From: Mycobacterium rhizamassiliense
GTDB taxonomy: Bacteria > Actinomycetota > Actinomycetes > Mycobacteriales > Mycobacteriaceae
Length of the DNA stretch: 64,000 nucleotides
Direction: 5' to 3'
Assembly (NCBI RefSeq): GCF_900157375.1
Contig: NZ_LT721901.1
Location: forward strand, 124,001 to 188,000
The position numbers were made by a program, and so were the translations under genes. Below the pieces are notes generated by a model. It saw only the letters and a list, made by a program, of their open reading frames with translations. It was not told where the DNA came from and did no database searches. This document shows positions 1 to 9,114 of the stretch, piece after piece. Position 1 is the first letter of the stretch; each line of letters opens with the position of its first letter.

Positions 1-116
1 CGCTGGCCGTGCACATGATCTACCCCTTCGAGCTCTCCTGCTCCACCCTGATCAGCGCCTTCTACGACACGGCCTGCCAGATCATCGTCGAAAACATTGC
101 TCGGGCCGAGGGTTAG
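1..116 (+). CDS. 3' end of an unidentified CDS (partial)
   Basis: An open frame enters from the left edge and runs to a TAG at 114-116, giving about 37 C-terminal residues (LAVHMIYPFELSCSTLIS at the start, ending IVENIARAEG). The helical, mildly hydrophobic composition would fit the last helix of a TetR-like regulator, but nothing diagnostic is visible and I do not assign a function. It is convergent with the SDR gene that follows. Confidence 0.4.
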   Translation, partial: LAVHMIYPFELSCSTLISAFYDTACQIIVENIARAEG

Positions 117-137
117 CGGGCTGCGCGCGTTAGCCGC

Positions 138-1556
138 CTACCAATTGCTCGGCGAATAGTCCTTCAGGAAGCAGCCGTTCAGATCTTCGCCGGACTCCCC
201 GCGGACGATCGGGTCATACACACGGGCGGCACCGTCGACGAGGTCGAGCGGGGCGTGGAATCCCTCCTCGGCGAGGCGCAACTTTGTCGGGTGTGGACGC
301 TCATCGGTGATCCAGCCCGTATCGACCGCAGTCATGAGAATGCCGTCCTGCTCTAACATTTCGCCGGCGCTGGTGCGGGTGAGCATGTTCAGTGCGGCCT
401 TCGCCATGTTGGTGTGCGGATGCCCTGGGCCCTTGTACTTGCGGCTGAACTGCCCCTCCATTGCCGACACATTCACGACGTACTTGCGGCGGGCCGGTGC
501 GGCGGCCATCGCCGGGCGCAGGCGGCTCACCAGAATGAACGGCGCGGTCTGGTTGCACAGCTGGACCTCGAGCAGTTCCATCGCGTCGACCTCGTGCACG
601 CGTTGGGTCCAACTGTTGATGGGCGCGGTATCGGGCAGCAGGCCACCCGCGTCTATGGCGGTGCCCGCGGCGATCCGATCCGGTGAGGCGCTCCGGGCGG
701 CGAGAGCCAATTCAGTTACGGCGTGCGGGGTTTGGTGTTCCGCAAGGCTCCCGGCAAGTGCCGCGGGATGGGCGTCGCTGACGTGGTCGAAGGTGATCAC
801 GTCAGCGAGTCCCGGCGCCGGGGTGCGCTCCGCCTCGACGAGCGCCGCGTAGGAGCCGGGAGCGCGGCGCACGGTTTGGGCGGCGTTGTTAATCAGGATG
901 TCGAGCGGGCCCTGCGCGGCCACCGTGTCCGCAAGCGCGACGACCTGAGCTGGGTCGCGCAGGTCGATGCCCACGATGCGTAGCCGGTGCAGCCAGTCAG
1001 CGCTGTCCGGCATTCCGGCGAAGCGGCGCACAGCGTCGTTCGGAAAGCGGGTGGTGATGGTGGTGTGGGCGCCGTCGCGGAGCAGGCGCAGCGCGATGTA
1101 CATGCCGATCTTGGCGCGGCCACCGGTCAGCAGGGCGCTCCTACCGGTCAGGTCGGTGCGAGCGTCGCGCTTGGCACGGTTGAGCGCGGCGCAACCCGGG
1201 CAGAGTTGGTGGTAAAAGGCATCGACCACCGTGTAGTGCTTCTTGCAGATGTAGCACGCGCGGGACCGGAGCAAGGTGCCCGCGGAGGCACCAACCGTAG
1301 TGGACACCAGCGGCAGGCCTTGGGTCTCGTCGTCGATGCGGCCAGGTGCGCCGGTGGCGGTAGCAGCGACAACGGCGCGGTCGGCGGCCGCCACCGCGTC
1401 GCGCTTGGCATCGCGGCGAGCCTTCCTGACGGACTTGAAGATGCCCGCGGTGGCCCGGCGCACCGCGACGGCGTCAGGATGCTCGGGGGGCAACGACTCG
1501 ATGTCTGCCAGCACCTGTAGGCAGACATCGAGCTTCTGCGGATCGATCGCGTTCAC
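138..1556 (-). CDS. SDR-family protein with N-terminal zinc-knuckle extension
   Basis: 472 aa, roughly twice a classical SDR. Residues 1-135 form an Ala/Arg-rich extension containing two CxxC pairs (CYICKKH and LCPGC, about residues 102-122), which look like a structural zinc site. The Rossmann SDR domain follows: a TGGRAKIG cofactor loop near residue 143 and an NNAA motif near 225. A catalytic-type Ser is present (VSAMEG), but four residues before the expected Lys there is Thr (TNMAK) instead of the Tyr of YxxxK. It is therefore an atypical SDR whose redox activity is uncertain. The gene is monocistronic; the substrate is unknown. Confidence 0.8.
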   Translation of the reverse strand: MNAIDPQKLDVCLQVLADIESLPPEHPDAVAVRRATAGIFKSVRKARRDAKRDAVAAADRAVVAATATGAPGRIDDETQGLPLVSTTVGASAGTLLRSRACYICKKHYTVVDAFYHQLCPGCAALNRAKRDARTDLTGRSALLTGGRAKIGMYIALRLLRDGAHTTITTRFPNDAVRRFAGMPDSADWLHRLRIVGIDLRDPAQVVALADTVAAQGPLDILINNAAQTVRRAPGSYAALVEAERTPAPGLADVITFDHVSDAHPAALAGSLAEHQTPHAVTELALAARSASPDRIAAGTAIDAGGLLPDTAPINSWTQRVHEVDAMELLEVQLCNQTAPFILVSRLRPAMAAAPARRKYVVNVSAMEGQFSRKYKGPGHPHTNMAKAALNMLTRTSAGEMLEQDGILMTAVDTGWITDERPHPTKLRLAEEGFHAPLDLVDGAARVYDPIVRGESGEDLNGCFLKDYSPSNW

Positions 1557-1626
1557 GTTGGAAGAGTACGGCGTTATTCATGTACCGAGGCTTGATGGCG
1601 TCAAGCAGCGAAGTCGCCGACGATGG

Positions 1627-2033
1627 TCATTTTGTTGCCGTCAGAGGCGCCGGCGAGCCGGCGGCGGTGTATGCGCAGTTCAGGATGATCGCGCGGGGTG
1701 GCGGACTTTGCATCCACAAGTCCAGCGCTTCGCTCGTATTCGCAGCGGATCCAGTGCCCCAGAAGACGACCTCACCGCCGTGGGGGCCGAACCGATGTGA
1801 CCGTTGACACCGTGCTCCAGCATGTCGTTGGCGTGGCGCTGCGCGGCTTCGGTCAACGTGGGTCGTCGCCGATCGCCTATGGATACCTCTAGATCTTTCG
1901 ATGCGATCTGGCGAGACCAGGGGCAGTAGTGGGCGCCAGCGATGATGAATTCGCGCAGTTCAACCACGATACGTCTCGGTTCGATCGGCGCTGCGCCGGC
2001 CGCGGCGGTGCCCTGCGAACCGCCAGCCGACAT
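1627..2033 (-). pseudogene. Broken CAP/SCP-domain (secreted) protein gene
   Basis: Two reading frames on the minus strand together resemble a mycobacterial CAP-domain protein. The first (about 2033-1790) contains LTEAAQRHANDMLEHGVNGH, typical of the first CAP helix. The second (about 1800-1627) contains GEVVFWGTGSAANTSEALDL and SPPPRAIILNCAY, typical of the second half, and ends at a TGA at 1627. They are joined by a frame change just after GHIGS, probably with a small deletion. No signal peptide or convincing start remains. CAP proteins are normally secreted; this copy should be inactive. Confidence 0.6.
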
Positions 2034-2052
2034 GCGCGCGGGGTTTACAAGA

Positions 2053-2069
2053 AATACCTCTAGAGGATT
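2053..2069. promoter_or_regulatory. Near-palindrome upstream of the alcohol dehydrogenase gene
   Basis: AATACCTCTAGAGGATT is a near-perfect inverted repeat about 50 bases before the ADH start. Its left half ATACCTCTAGA recurs in direct orientation at 1883-1893. It could be an operator for the 2118-4282 operon; the cognate regulator is not identifiable here. Confidence 0.35.
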
Positions 2070-2117
2070 AAATGTGGCGAGCAGATCGCCCTAACTGTCT
2101 GAACAGGAAAGGGAATC

Positions 2118-3281
2118 ATGAAGTCACACGCCGCGGTGCTGCATGGTGTCGGCCAGGACTGGCAGATCGAAACGATTGACCTGGACCCGCCACGTGCGGG
2201 TGAGGTGCTGGTGAGAATGGCGGTCGCGGGCGTCTGCCACTCTGACGACCACTTCGCCACCGGCGACAGCGTTCCCGACGACAACCTGATCGCCTTGATC
2301 GAAGCCGCCGGAATGCCCATGCCGGAATGGTTTCCACTGCTGGGCGGGCACGAGGGCGCCGGTGTCGTCGAGGAGGTGGGCCCGGGCGTGACATCGCTGG
2401 CGCCGGGCGACCATGTCGCGGTGTCGTTCATCCCGTCGTGCGGCACATGCCGATGGTGTGCGACGGGCGCTACGTACCTGTGCGACGTCGGGGGGCAGGT
2501 GTTCAGCAAGAACATGATCACTGACGGCACCCCCAGGCGCCACCTGGGCAACCAGGATTTGATGGCGCTCATGCAAGTCGGCACTTTCTCCGAGTACGTC
2601 GTTGCTTCCGAGCGATCCTTCATCAAGGTCCACGACTGGATCCCGCTCGAGGCGGCTTCGCTCGTATCTTGCGGGGTAACAACGGGTTTCGGGTCCGGTA
2701 GCGTCAGCTCCGGCGCTAAGCCCGGCGACACCGTCGTGGTGATCGGGACCGGTGGCGTCGGCATGAATGCGGTACAGGGAGCGCGCGCCGCGGGTGCCAA
2801 GTACGTGATCGCGGTCGACCCAGTCGATTTCAAGCGAGAGATCGCGCCATCCTTCGGCGCCACCCATACGGTCGGTGATGCCGCCGCGGCGCTCGGCCTG
2901 GTCAAGGAGATCACCTGGGGCACGATGGCCGATGCGGTGATTCTGACGGTGGGCGTGCTGAAACCCGATTTGATTCCACTGGCATTGATGATGACTCGCA
3001 AAGGGGGCACCTGTGTGGTCACGGCGATGACCCCACTCTCGGAAATGTCGGTGCCACTGATTCTTTCGGACTTCGTCAACTCAAGCAAGACGCTGAAGGG
3101 ATCGCTATATGGGGAGATGAATGCCCGCGCGAGCATGCCGATGCTGCTGTCGATGTACGAAGCCGGCACTCTCAAGCTCGATGAGCTCGTCACACGCCGC
3201 TACCGACTCGACGAAATCAACGACGCCATCAAGCATCTGCGCGAGGGAAGCAATATCCGAGGCATCATCGACTTCACGTGA
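2118..3281 (+). CDS. NDMA-dependent-type zinc alcohol dehydrogenase
   Basis: 387-aa class III-like medium-chain dehydrogenase. Catalytic zinc ligands are Cys40 (GVCHSD) and His78-Glu79 (GGHEG). The structural zinc loop has Cys108, 111, 114 and 122. The nucleotide-binding GTGGVG lies at residues 210-215. Length and sequence fit actinobacterial NDMA-dependent alcohol dehydrogenases, which keep NAD(H) tightly bound and are thought to use mycofactocin as electron acceptor in vivo. The ATG at 2118 follows an AGGAAAGGG ribosome site. It is coupled to the next gene, whose start lies 11 bases after this stop. Role: oxidation of an alcohol, substrate unknown. Confidence 0.88.
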   Translation: MKSHAAVLHGVGQDWQIETIDLDPPRAGEVLVRMAVAGVCHSDDHFATGDSVPDDNLIALIEAAGMPMPEWFPLLGGHEGAGVVEEVGPGVTSLAPGDHVAVSFIPSCGTCRWCATGATYLCDVGGQVFSKNMITDGTPRRHLGNQDLMALMQVGTFSEYVVASERSFIKVHDWIPLEAASLVSCGVTTGFGSGSVSSGAKPGDTVVVIGTGGVGMNAVQGARAAGAKYVIAVDPVDFKREIAPSFGATHTVGDAAAALGLVKEITWGTMADAVILTVGVLKPDLIPLALMMTRKGGTCVVTAMTPLSEMSVPLILSDFVNSSKTLKGSLYGEMNARASMPMLLSMYEAGTLKLDELVTRRYRLDEINDAIKHLREGSNIRGIIDFT

Positions 3282-3292
3282 CAAGAGGTGAC

Positions 3293-4282
3293 ATGGCAGA
3301 CCAGATCAACTTCGAGGTGCGGATACAGGCCCCCACACTCGATCACTATCGGCGCGAGTGGGTGCCTGGGCCCGGCGTGGGTCCGGCCGGTATGTGGATC
3401 GGCGCGGTGGTGGCGGATGCATCCGGGCGGGACTACTGGGGGCTGCGGGGTGCTGATGACTTTCTCGTCGGGATGACGCACGTTGTCTCGCCGATCACCG
3501 GGTTCAAAAAACTACCGGCCTCCTTCAACCCCGAACCACCACATCTGTTTCCGGAGTACTCGACCATCGACTGGTTCAAGCCCATGGAGTACCACGACAG
3601 CGGTGACAAAGTGTCGTTGGAGTATTACAGCGGCCGCATCGAGCGCGACGACGGCTTCCATTGGTACGACGCCAGCGGGCGCTGGGAGATGCACGGCAAA
3701 AACGTCACCGATGTGTTCACCGTGCATGTTCCGGCGCAGGACGGGATCGAAGACGAGGTCTACTACCGGCATGAATTGATGGCCGCCACCGGCGTCATCG
3801 ACGGCATCGAGGTGTCCGGATACCTGCACCAGGATTACGCGTATGGCCCACCCGGAACGGTGTATCCCGAACTGCCGATTGCCCGTCGGCTGCAGGGGAT
3901 GTGGGTGTCATGGCTGCACCAAAATCCCGACGGTCAGTGGGGCGGCGGCTGCTTCTGGCAGGGGCGCGACGGGCTGAGTTTCGGGCCGGGATACCAACTG
4001 AAGGAAGGCATTACGACGGCCCACGACGACATCGTGGCGACACCGACATTCAACGACGAGGGCAAGCTGACCAGGTTGGCCGCATCAATCGGCTCCGACT
4101 CCTATTCCTTCGAGTTCGATACCTCAGGCAGCTACATTCATTTCTTCGGCCGGCTCGTCGACAGCTCGTCAGGCAAGCAACCGTCACGAAGTTGGTGCTG
4201 GGTCGAATACGCCGGCGGCATGCTGACCCCGGAGCTCCTTGACCTTATGCTGCAGCGCTTCCGTCTCGCGCGAGGTCGCTGA
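3293..4282 (+). CDS. Conserved hypothetical protein, partner of the ADH
   Basis: 329 aa, starting at the ATG at 3293 that is preceded by AAGAGGTG; a GTG at 3278 is possible but worse. The protein is rich in Trp, Tyr and Gly, has no signal peptide or membrane helix, and resembles the lipocalin-like beta-rich proteins often annotated DUF7064/DUF7065 in mycobacteria (from memory). It follows the ADH by 11 bases, so the two are probably co-transcribed and act on the same metabolite class. Convergent with the SDR at 4310. Confidence 0.7.
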   Translation: MADQINFEVRIQAPTLDHYRREWVPGPGVGPAGMWIGAVVADASGRDYWGLRGADDFLVGMTHVVSPITGFKKLPASFNPEPPHLFPEYSTIDWFKPMEYHDSGDKVSLEYYSGRIERDDGFHWYDASGRWEMHGKNVTDVFTVHVPAQDGIEDEVYYRHELMAATGVIDGIEVSGYLHQDYAYGPPGTVYPELPIARRLQGMWVSWLHQNPDGQWGGGCFWQGRDGLSFGPGYQLKEGITTAHDDIVATPTFNDEGKLTRLAASIGSDSYSFEFDTSGSYIHFFGRLVDSSSGKQPSRSWCWVEYAGGMLTPELLDLMLQRFRLARGR

Positions 4283-4309
4283 CGCTCTGCCCAAATCAAG
4301 GACAGTGCG

Positions 4310-5074
4310 TCATATAGCTACGCCCCCGTCAATGGTCATCAGTGACCCGGTGGTGTAGCTCGAAGCGTCGGACAACAGATACACCACGGCGCCGACGATT
4401 TCTTCCGGGCGCCCGACGCGATCCAGTGCGATGGGTCGCAGGATGTCAGGCAGTAGGGCGGGGTCGCGCACGAAGCCCGAAGCGGCGTCGGTGTCAAAGG
4501 TCCCGCAAATGATTCCGTTGACCCGAACACCGGCTGGCGCGTACTCGAGAGCGGTCGCGGTCGTCAACGCGTTCAATCCCGCCTTGGCCGCCGCGTAAAC
4601 GGTGGTGACCGGGGTGGGTCTCACCGACGCGAGCGAGCTGATGTTGACGATCGATCCGCCGCCGGTGCGAGCCATGGCCGTCGCGGCTAGCGCGGTCAGG
4701 CGCGTCGGACCCTTGAGATTGACACCGATCACCTTGTCGAACAACGTCTCTGAGGTTTCCAGCAGCGATGGGGCCACCGGACTCATCCCGGCGTTGTTCA
4801 CCAGGCAGTCCAGCCGGCCCCATCGCTGCGCGGCGGCATCGACGACAGCGTCCAGCGTCTCCCAGTAACCGACATGGCACTCCAGCGGGTGAGCCTGACC
4901 GCCCGCGTCGGTGATACGCGCGGCAAGTTGTTGGCACGCAGCGAGTTTCCGGCTGGCGATGATCACCCGCGCCCCGCGCTGCGCGAGACCGAGGCTCATG
5001 GCTGCGCCCAGCCCGCGGCTCCCCCCGGTGATCAGGACCACGCGATCGCTGACATCGAACAGTGGATCGCTCAT
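4310..5074 (-). CDS. SDR-family NAD(P)-dependent oxidoreductase
   Basis: 254 aa from the ATG at 5074, which overlaps the stop of the upstream kinase-like gene as ATGA. A classical SDR with TGGSRGLG at residues 16-23, NNAG, catalytic Ser in NISSLAS and YAAAK, and a C-terminal GGVAI. The family reduces or oxidises keto/hydroxy groups, often on acyl-CoA substrates. As last gene of the ACAD-TetR-APH-SDR operon it probably handles a hydroxyacyl intermediate. A longer in-frame start exists, but the extension reads as non-coding. Confidence 0.85.
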   Translation of the reverse strand: MSDPLFDVSDRVVLITGGSRGLGAAMSLGLAQRGARVIIASRKLAACQQLAARITDAGGQAHPLECHVGYWETLDAVVDAAAQRWGRLDCLVNNAGMSPVAPSLLETSETLFDKVIGVNLKGPTRLTALAATAMARTGGGSIVNISSLASVRPTPVTTVYAAAKAGLNALTTATALEYAPAGVRVNGIICGTFDTDAASGFVRDPALLPDILRPIALDRVGRPEEIVGAVVYLLSDASSYTTGSLMTIDGGVAI

Positions 5075-6102
5075 TGCGCGAACCTCCCGGCACGGACGAG
5101 GAGTTGGTCGGCGATGGGCCCGAAAACCTCGTGCAGCGGGTTGCGGGATTCGCCGCGCAGGTACGTCGCGTAGGAACCCTCCAGCACGATGGCGAGCTTC
5201 CAGGCGCTGAACGCCTGATACCAACCGAATCGGGAGAGGTCACGCCCGGTCGCGGCGGCATAGCGGTTCACCAATTCCGAAGGTGGCTGGCAGGATTCGG
5301 GCGCCATGCCGTCGGGAGTGCCGGGGGCGGCCAGGGCGATGGCGTTGCCGTCCTCGGGCCAGAAGATCATGGCCCACGCCAGGTCGATGAGGGGGTCGCC
5401 AACGGTGGTCATCTCAAAGTCGACGACGCAGGCGACCTTCGGCGGCGCTGCCGGCGCCCAGATCAGGTTGTCCACCTTGTAGTCGCCGTGCATGACGGTC
5501 AGCTCGCCGTGCGCGGGCACGTTCGTCCGCAGCCAGCGCGCGATGTCGTCGACGCCGGCGAGGTCGCGGACCCGGTAGCTGTCGAGTTGGGTCAACCAGC
5601 GATCGACCTGCCGATCCAAAAACCCGGCCGGACGCGATATCTCGGCGAGTACCGTCTTGGTCCAGTCGACGGCATGGAGGTCGACGAGCGTGTCGATGAG
5701 TTGCTCGCCGATCAGGCGCTGCGAGCTGGGGTCGTCGCGCAGTGGCGGTGGCAGCCCGTTGCGGCGAATCACGCCGCCGTCGACAAAGGACATCACGAAG
5801 AACGGGGCCCCGAGCACGGTGGCATCGTCGCTCCACGCCAGCACTTGCGGCACCGGAACACGCTGCGCGGCAAGCGAGTCCATGATCTTCGCCTCGCGAA
5901 TGACCTGATGGGCGGTGTTCGACACCGCCGCCCGCGGGGCCCGACGCACCACCCACGATTCACCGAGCCGATCGACGCGGAACATCTCGCAGCTGCCGCC
6001 GCCGCGAATCGGGCTCACCTCGAGGTCGGCATGTTCGCCGGTTCTCTCCGACAACCATTCGGCGAAGCGGGGAACGTCGAAATCGACCGGCGGCGGGCTC
6101 AC
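5071..6102 (-). CDS. Aminoglycoside-phosphotransferase-like kinase (APH family), ACAD-associated
   Basis: 343 aa from the GTG at 6102, which overlaps the TetR stop as GTGA. The kinase-like fold is shown by a nucleotide loop (IRGGGSCEMF), the catalytic-loop motif HGDYKVDNL and the metal-binding VVDFEMTTVGDP. This subfamily is not a drug kinase: in ACAD10/ACAD11 the same domain is fused to an acyl-CoA dehydrogenase and is reported to phosphorylate 4-hydroxyacyl-CoAs. Here kinase and ACAD are separate genes in one operon, so a role in hydroxy-fatty-acid breakdown is a reasonable inference. Acts in the cytosol. Confidence 0.82.
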   Translation of the reverse strand: MSPPPVDFDVPRFAEWLSERTGEHADLEVSPIRGGGSCEMFRVDRLGESWVVRRAPRAAVSNTAHQVIREAKIMDSLAAQRVPVPQVLAWSDDATVLGAPFFVMSFVDGGVIRRNGLPPPLRDDPSSQRLIGEQLIDTLVDLHAVDWTKTVLAEISRPAGFLDRQVDRWLTQLDSYRVRDLAGVDDIARWLRTNVPAHGELTVMHGDYKVDNLIWAPAAPPKVACVVDFEMTTVGDPLIDLAWAMIFWPEDGNAIALAAPGTPDGMAPESCQPPSELVNRYAAATGRDLSRFGWYQAFSAWKLAIVLEGSYATYLRGESRNPLHEVFGPIADQLLVRAGRFAQ

Positions 6103-6689
6103 CGCATTCCCTCGTCGCGTTCGATGCCATCGATGAGGTAGCCGATGTGGGCGGTGAACAATTCGTCGATCTCTTCGGAAGTCACGCCCGACGGGTCGCT
6201 GCCGGCCAGCCGGCTGGGGCGTCGCGACGATGCGGCCGGCGGTGAGTGATCCATGGCGATGAAGCCCACGGTCGCCCACGTCAGCAGCCGGCACGCGCGA
6301 ACCGCTGCGTCCGTGGACATTCCGTCGCGGCGCATGCAGTTCAGCAGGGGCTTGGTCGCCTCCAGGTAGGTCGGCCGTTTCACTTGCAGGAAGAGCCTGC
6401 TATCGGCGGCCTCGGTGAGGCGCTGGCGCATCTGTTGCGTCCAGCGCCGCGCGTAGTCCGGCCACGCTTCGTCGCGCTCCGGGTCGGGCGCCAGGTCGGC
6501 AAGGAAATGCTCGGCGATCGCATCCAGAAGCGCATCCTTGTTGCCGATCCGCGCGTAAACCGGAGGCGGTGTCACCCCCAGCCGACCCGCCACGCTACGC
6601 ATGCTGACCGCATCCAGGCCGCCCTCGTGCAGGATATCGACTGCGGCGGCGACGATCTGCTCCGAGCTCAGCTGTATCTCACTGGCCAT
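6099..6689 (-). CDS. TetR-family transcriptional regulator
   Basis: 196 aa from the ATG at 6689 (a GTG at 6707 would add six residues). Residues 1-50 contain a TetR helix-turn-helix (IVAAAVDILHEGGLDAVSMR, then GVTPPPVYARIGNKDALL). The ligand-binding half is less conserved. The start lies inside the 3' end of the ACAD gene and the stop overlaps the kinase start, so it is embedded in the operon. It may autoregulate the operon through the palindromes at 8039-8069. Confidence 0.85.
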   Translation of the reverse strand: MASEIQLSSEQIVAAAVDILHEGGLDAVSMRSVAGRLGVTPPPVYARIGNKDALLDAIAEHFLADLAPDPERDEAWPDYARRWTQQMRQRLTEAADSRLFLQVKRPTYLEATKPLLNCMRRDGMSTDAAVRACRLLTWATVGFIAMDHSPPAASSRRPSRLAGSDPSGVTSEEIDELFTAHIGYLIDGIERDEGMR

Positions 6690-7980
6690 GTACACCCGCT
6701 TGCCCACACAGTTCGGACCATTTCCGTTGTGCGGCAGGCCGGCGCGAGGGCAGGTGCTCGGTTGGCCACCCCTCGACGGGCCGGTACTTCTTCAGCACGT
6801 GACGCGCCAGCACCGACTTGTGCAACTCGTCGGGGCCGTCGCCGATCGAGCCGAACCGGGTCATGCGGTACCACTGCTCGACGGGCAGATCACCGGAATA
6901 TCCCAGCGCGCCGCACACTTGGATGGCACGGTCGAGCACCGCCAGCACCACCTTGGACACGTGAGCCTTGACCATGCCGAGTTCGGCACGCACCGCGCTC
7001 GCCCCGTCGCGATCCATCTTCCACGCGGTCTGGAACGTCAGCAGCCGTGCGGCCTGAATCTCCATGTGCGACAGAGCGATATAGTCCTGGACCATCTGGT
7101 GCTCGCCGAGCAGCCGGCCGTGCGATCGCCGCGACACCGCCCGCTCCCCCATGATGTCCAGGGCACGCTGGGCCTGACCGAGCCACCGCATGGCGTGATG
7201 GATGCGGCCGCCGCCTAGCCGCTGCTGCGCCAACCGGAATCCCTCACCTTGGGTTCCGATCAAATGGTCGGCGGGCACACGGCAATCGTGAAACACCACC
7301 TCCGCGTGGTTGCCGCGGCGGCCGAACTCGGGATCGGGGTGGGCCATCGTGGGAATCTCGCGCAGGATCTGCATCCCGGGCGTACCCGCCGGCACCACGA
7401 AAATCGAGGCGTGCCGGTGCGGACGCCCGGCCGGATCGGTCTCGGCGACGACCAACACGATGTCGGCACACGACGCATTGGTGGTGAACCACTTGTGCCC
7501 GTTGATCACCCAGGTATCGCCGTCGAGCACCGCGGTGGTGTCGATGACCGTCGGATCGGCACCCGCCAGGAACGGCTCGGTCAGGGCGAAGGCGCTGGAG
7601 ATCTCCCCGCGCAGGTTCGGATACAGCCACCGCTGCTTCTGGGCCTCGTCGGCCCCATGAGCGAGCAACTCCATGTTGCCGCTATCGGGCGCCTGGACGC
7701 CGAACAACTCCATCGAGACCATGCACCGGCCGATGATCTCCGACATCAGCGCGAGTTTGAGCTGACCGGAACCCGTACCGCCGAGGCTCGGATCGAGGAA
7801 CATTCCCCACAAGCCCTTGGCCTTTACCCGGTCCTGCAGCATTCGCTTGACCGCCGTCCATTCCGCGGCAGGCAGTTCAGAGAGGATGGGTTCGAGCGGG
7901 ATGACCTCGGTATCGATGAATTCGCGCATCCACATGAGCTTCTCGTCGAACTCGGGGTCGGTCTCGAAGTCCCACGCCAT
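6679..7980 (-). CDS. Acyl-CoA dehydrogenase (ACAD10/11-like)
   Basis: 433 aa, the FAD acyl-CoA dehydrogenase fold over the full length: N-terminal helical domain (FETDPEFDEKL), central FAD/substrate beta-domain (FALTEPFLAGADPT, WFTTNASCADI) and the C-terminal four-helix domain (QVCGALGYSG, MTRFGSIGDGPDELHK). It belongs to the branch that pairs with APH-like kinases. First gene of the leftward operon; divergent from the MDR gene across a 123-base promoter region. The expected role is alpha,beta-desaturation of, or elimination from, an acyl-CoA. Confidence 0.9.
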   Translation of the reverse strand: MAWDFETDPEFDEKLMWMREFIDTEVIPLEPILSELPAAEWTAVKRMLQDRVKAKGLWGMFLDPSLGGTGSGQLKLALMSEIIGRCMVSMELFGVQAPDSGNMELLAHGADEAQKQRWLYPNLRGEISSAFALTEPFLAGADPTVIDTTAVLDGDTWVINGHKWFTTNASCADIVLVVAETDPAGRPHRHASIFVVPAGTPGMQILREIPTMAHPDPEFGRRGNHAEVVFHDCRVPADHLIGTQGEGFRLAQQRLGGGRIHHAMRWLGQAQRALDIMGERAVSRRSHGRLLGEHQMVQDYIALSHMEIQAARLLTFQTAWKMDRDGASAVRAELGMVKAHVSKVVLAVLDRAIQVCGALGYSGDLPVEQWYRMTRFGSIGDGPDELHKSVLARHVLKKYRPVEGWPTEHLPSRRPAAQRKWSELCGQAGVHGQ

Positions 7981-8038
7981 CGCTCACCTCACGGTCTCTG
8001 TCACGGTGGGCCGAATATCGGCCCTTTCCCTCAATCAA

Positions 8039-8069
8039 ATTACAGTGTAATCATAGTGTGATTATCACT
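8039..8069. promoter_or_regulatory. Palindromic operator candidates in a divergent promoter
   Basis: Between the divergent ACAD and MDR genes lie ATTACAGTGTAAT (8039-8051, 12/13 palindromic) and, overlapping the next bases, AGTGTAATCA-TAGTG-TGATTATCACT (8044-8069). This is the only strong dyad in the 123-base spacer. It is a natural binding site for the operon-encoded TetR and could control both directions. Confidence 0.5.
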
Positions 8070-8103
8070 GGCAATACTGTCGTCGGACAAGCGGAGGCCT
8101 CCA

Positions 8104-9114
8104 ATGAAGGCGTGGCAGGTACACGGGGCCGGCGAGCCCGCGAACGTCATGCGCGTGGTGGAACGGCAACTTCCCGATCCGGGACCGGGCCAGGTGAAGA
8201 TTGCGGTGTCGGCGGCGGGAATCGGCTTGCCCGACGTCCTGATGTGCCGCGGCACCTACCCGTTGACTCCCCCCGGGCCGTTCACGCCCGGCCAGGAGCT
8301 GGCGGGCACCGTTGTCGCGGTCGGTTCCGGCGTCGACCTGTCCGTCGGCACGCGAGTGATGGGCGTCAGCGACTTCATCAACGGAAACGGCTCCTTCGCC
8401 GCCGAGGCACTGGCCGCCGCGGACACCGTCGTGCCCGCCCCTGACGCCATGGATGATGGTGCGGCTGCGGGCTTTTGGATTCCCAACATGACCGCGTGGA
8501 TCGGGCTGGTCGACCGGGGCCAACTCCAGGCGGGCCAACGGCTGGTGGTACTCGGCGCCGCGGGCGGCAGTGGAATCGCCGCGGTCCAACTGGGCAAGGC
8601 CCTCGGCGCCGAGGTCGTGGCGGTCGCGGGCGACGAGTCCAGGGCGGAGTTCTGCCGGTCCTACGGCGCCGACCACGCGGTGGTGTGCAGGAGCGACACG
8701 GCTGCCGACGCACGCCCGCTCGCCCAGGTCTTACGCGAGCTGACCGATTGGCGCGGTGTCGACATGATTTTCGACCCCGTCGGCGGCGCGCAAGGCACAA
8801 ACGCGATGGGCGTGCTCGCCCGCGACGGCAAGCACCTCGCTGTCGGATTCGCCAGCGGCACATGGCCAACCGTCAACGTGCAAATGATGACGCTGACCAA
8901 CACGTCATTGGTCGGGGTCCTCGCCGCCCCCCGTTCGCGGGAGCACGTCGACGACATACTGCACGGCCTTACCGCCATGGTGGACCGCGGCGCACTTCGC
9001 GGAACAGTGTTAGAGAAGGTGCCCTTCGACCAGGTTCCCGAGGCGCTGACACGGGTCGCCGCCCGAACGACGCGCGGAAAGTGCGTCGTCGAGATCGCAT
9101 CCGTGTCTAGCTAG
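8104..9114 (+). CDS. NADPH:quinone oxidoreductase-like MDR protein
   Basis: 336-aa medium-chain dehydrogenase/reductase without zinc ligands. It has the N-terminal GroES-like fold, [18 protein letters not shown] as nucleotide-binding motif and FDPVGGA further on, typical of the zeta-crystallin/quinone-reductase branch. It is divergent from the ACAD operon and shares its promoter region, so it may belong to the same pathway as an enoyl or quinone reductase. Its TAG at 9112-9114 overlaps the convergent PKS 3' end by 8 bases. Confidence 0.82.
   Translation: MKAWQVHGAGEPANVMRVVERQLPDPGPGQVKIAVSAAGIGLPDVLMCRGTYPLTPPGPFTPGQELAGTVVAVGSGVDLSVGTRVMGVSDFINGNGSFAAEALAAADTVVPAPDAMDDGAAAGFWIPNMTAWIGLVDRGQLQAGQRLVVLGAAGGSGIAAVQLGKALGAEVVAVAGDESRAEFCRSYGADHAVVCRSDTAADARPLAQVLRELTDWRGVDMIFDPVGGAQGTNAMGVLARDGKHLAVGFASGTWPTVNVQMMTLTNTSLVGVLAAPRSREHVDDILHGLTAMVDRGALRGTVLEKVPFDQVPEALTRVAARTTRGKCVVEIASVSS

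Noticed and set aside
1589..1604. CTTGATGGCGTCAAG palindrome resembling the TTGAC pair at 25976
   Set aside because: No ssrA-like sequence next to it; a short dyad like this can occur by chance.
9107..9114. Overlap of the MDR and PKS 3' ends as a regulatory signal
   Set aside because: Convergent 8-base stop-codon overlap is common in compact genomes; no hairpin seen there.
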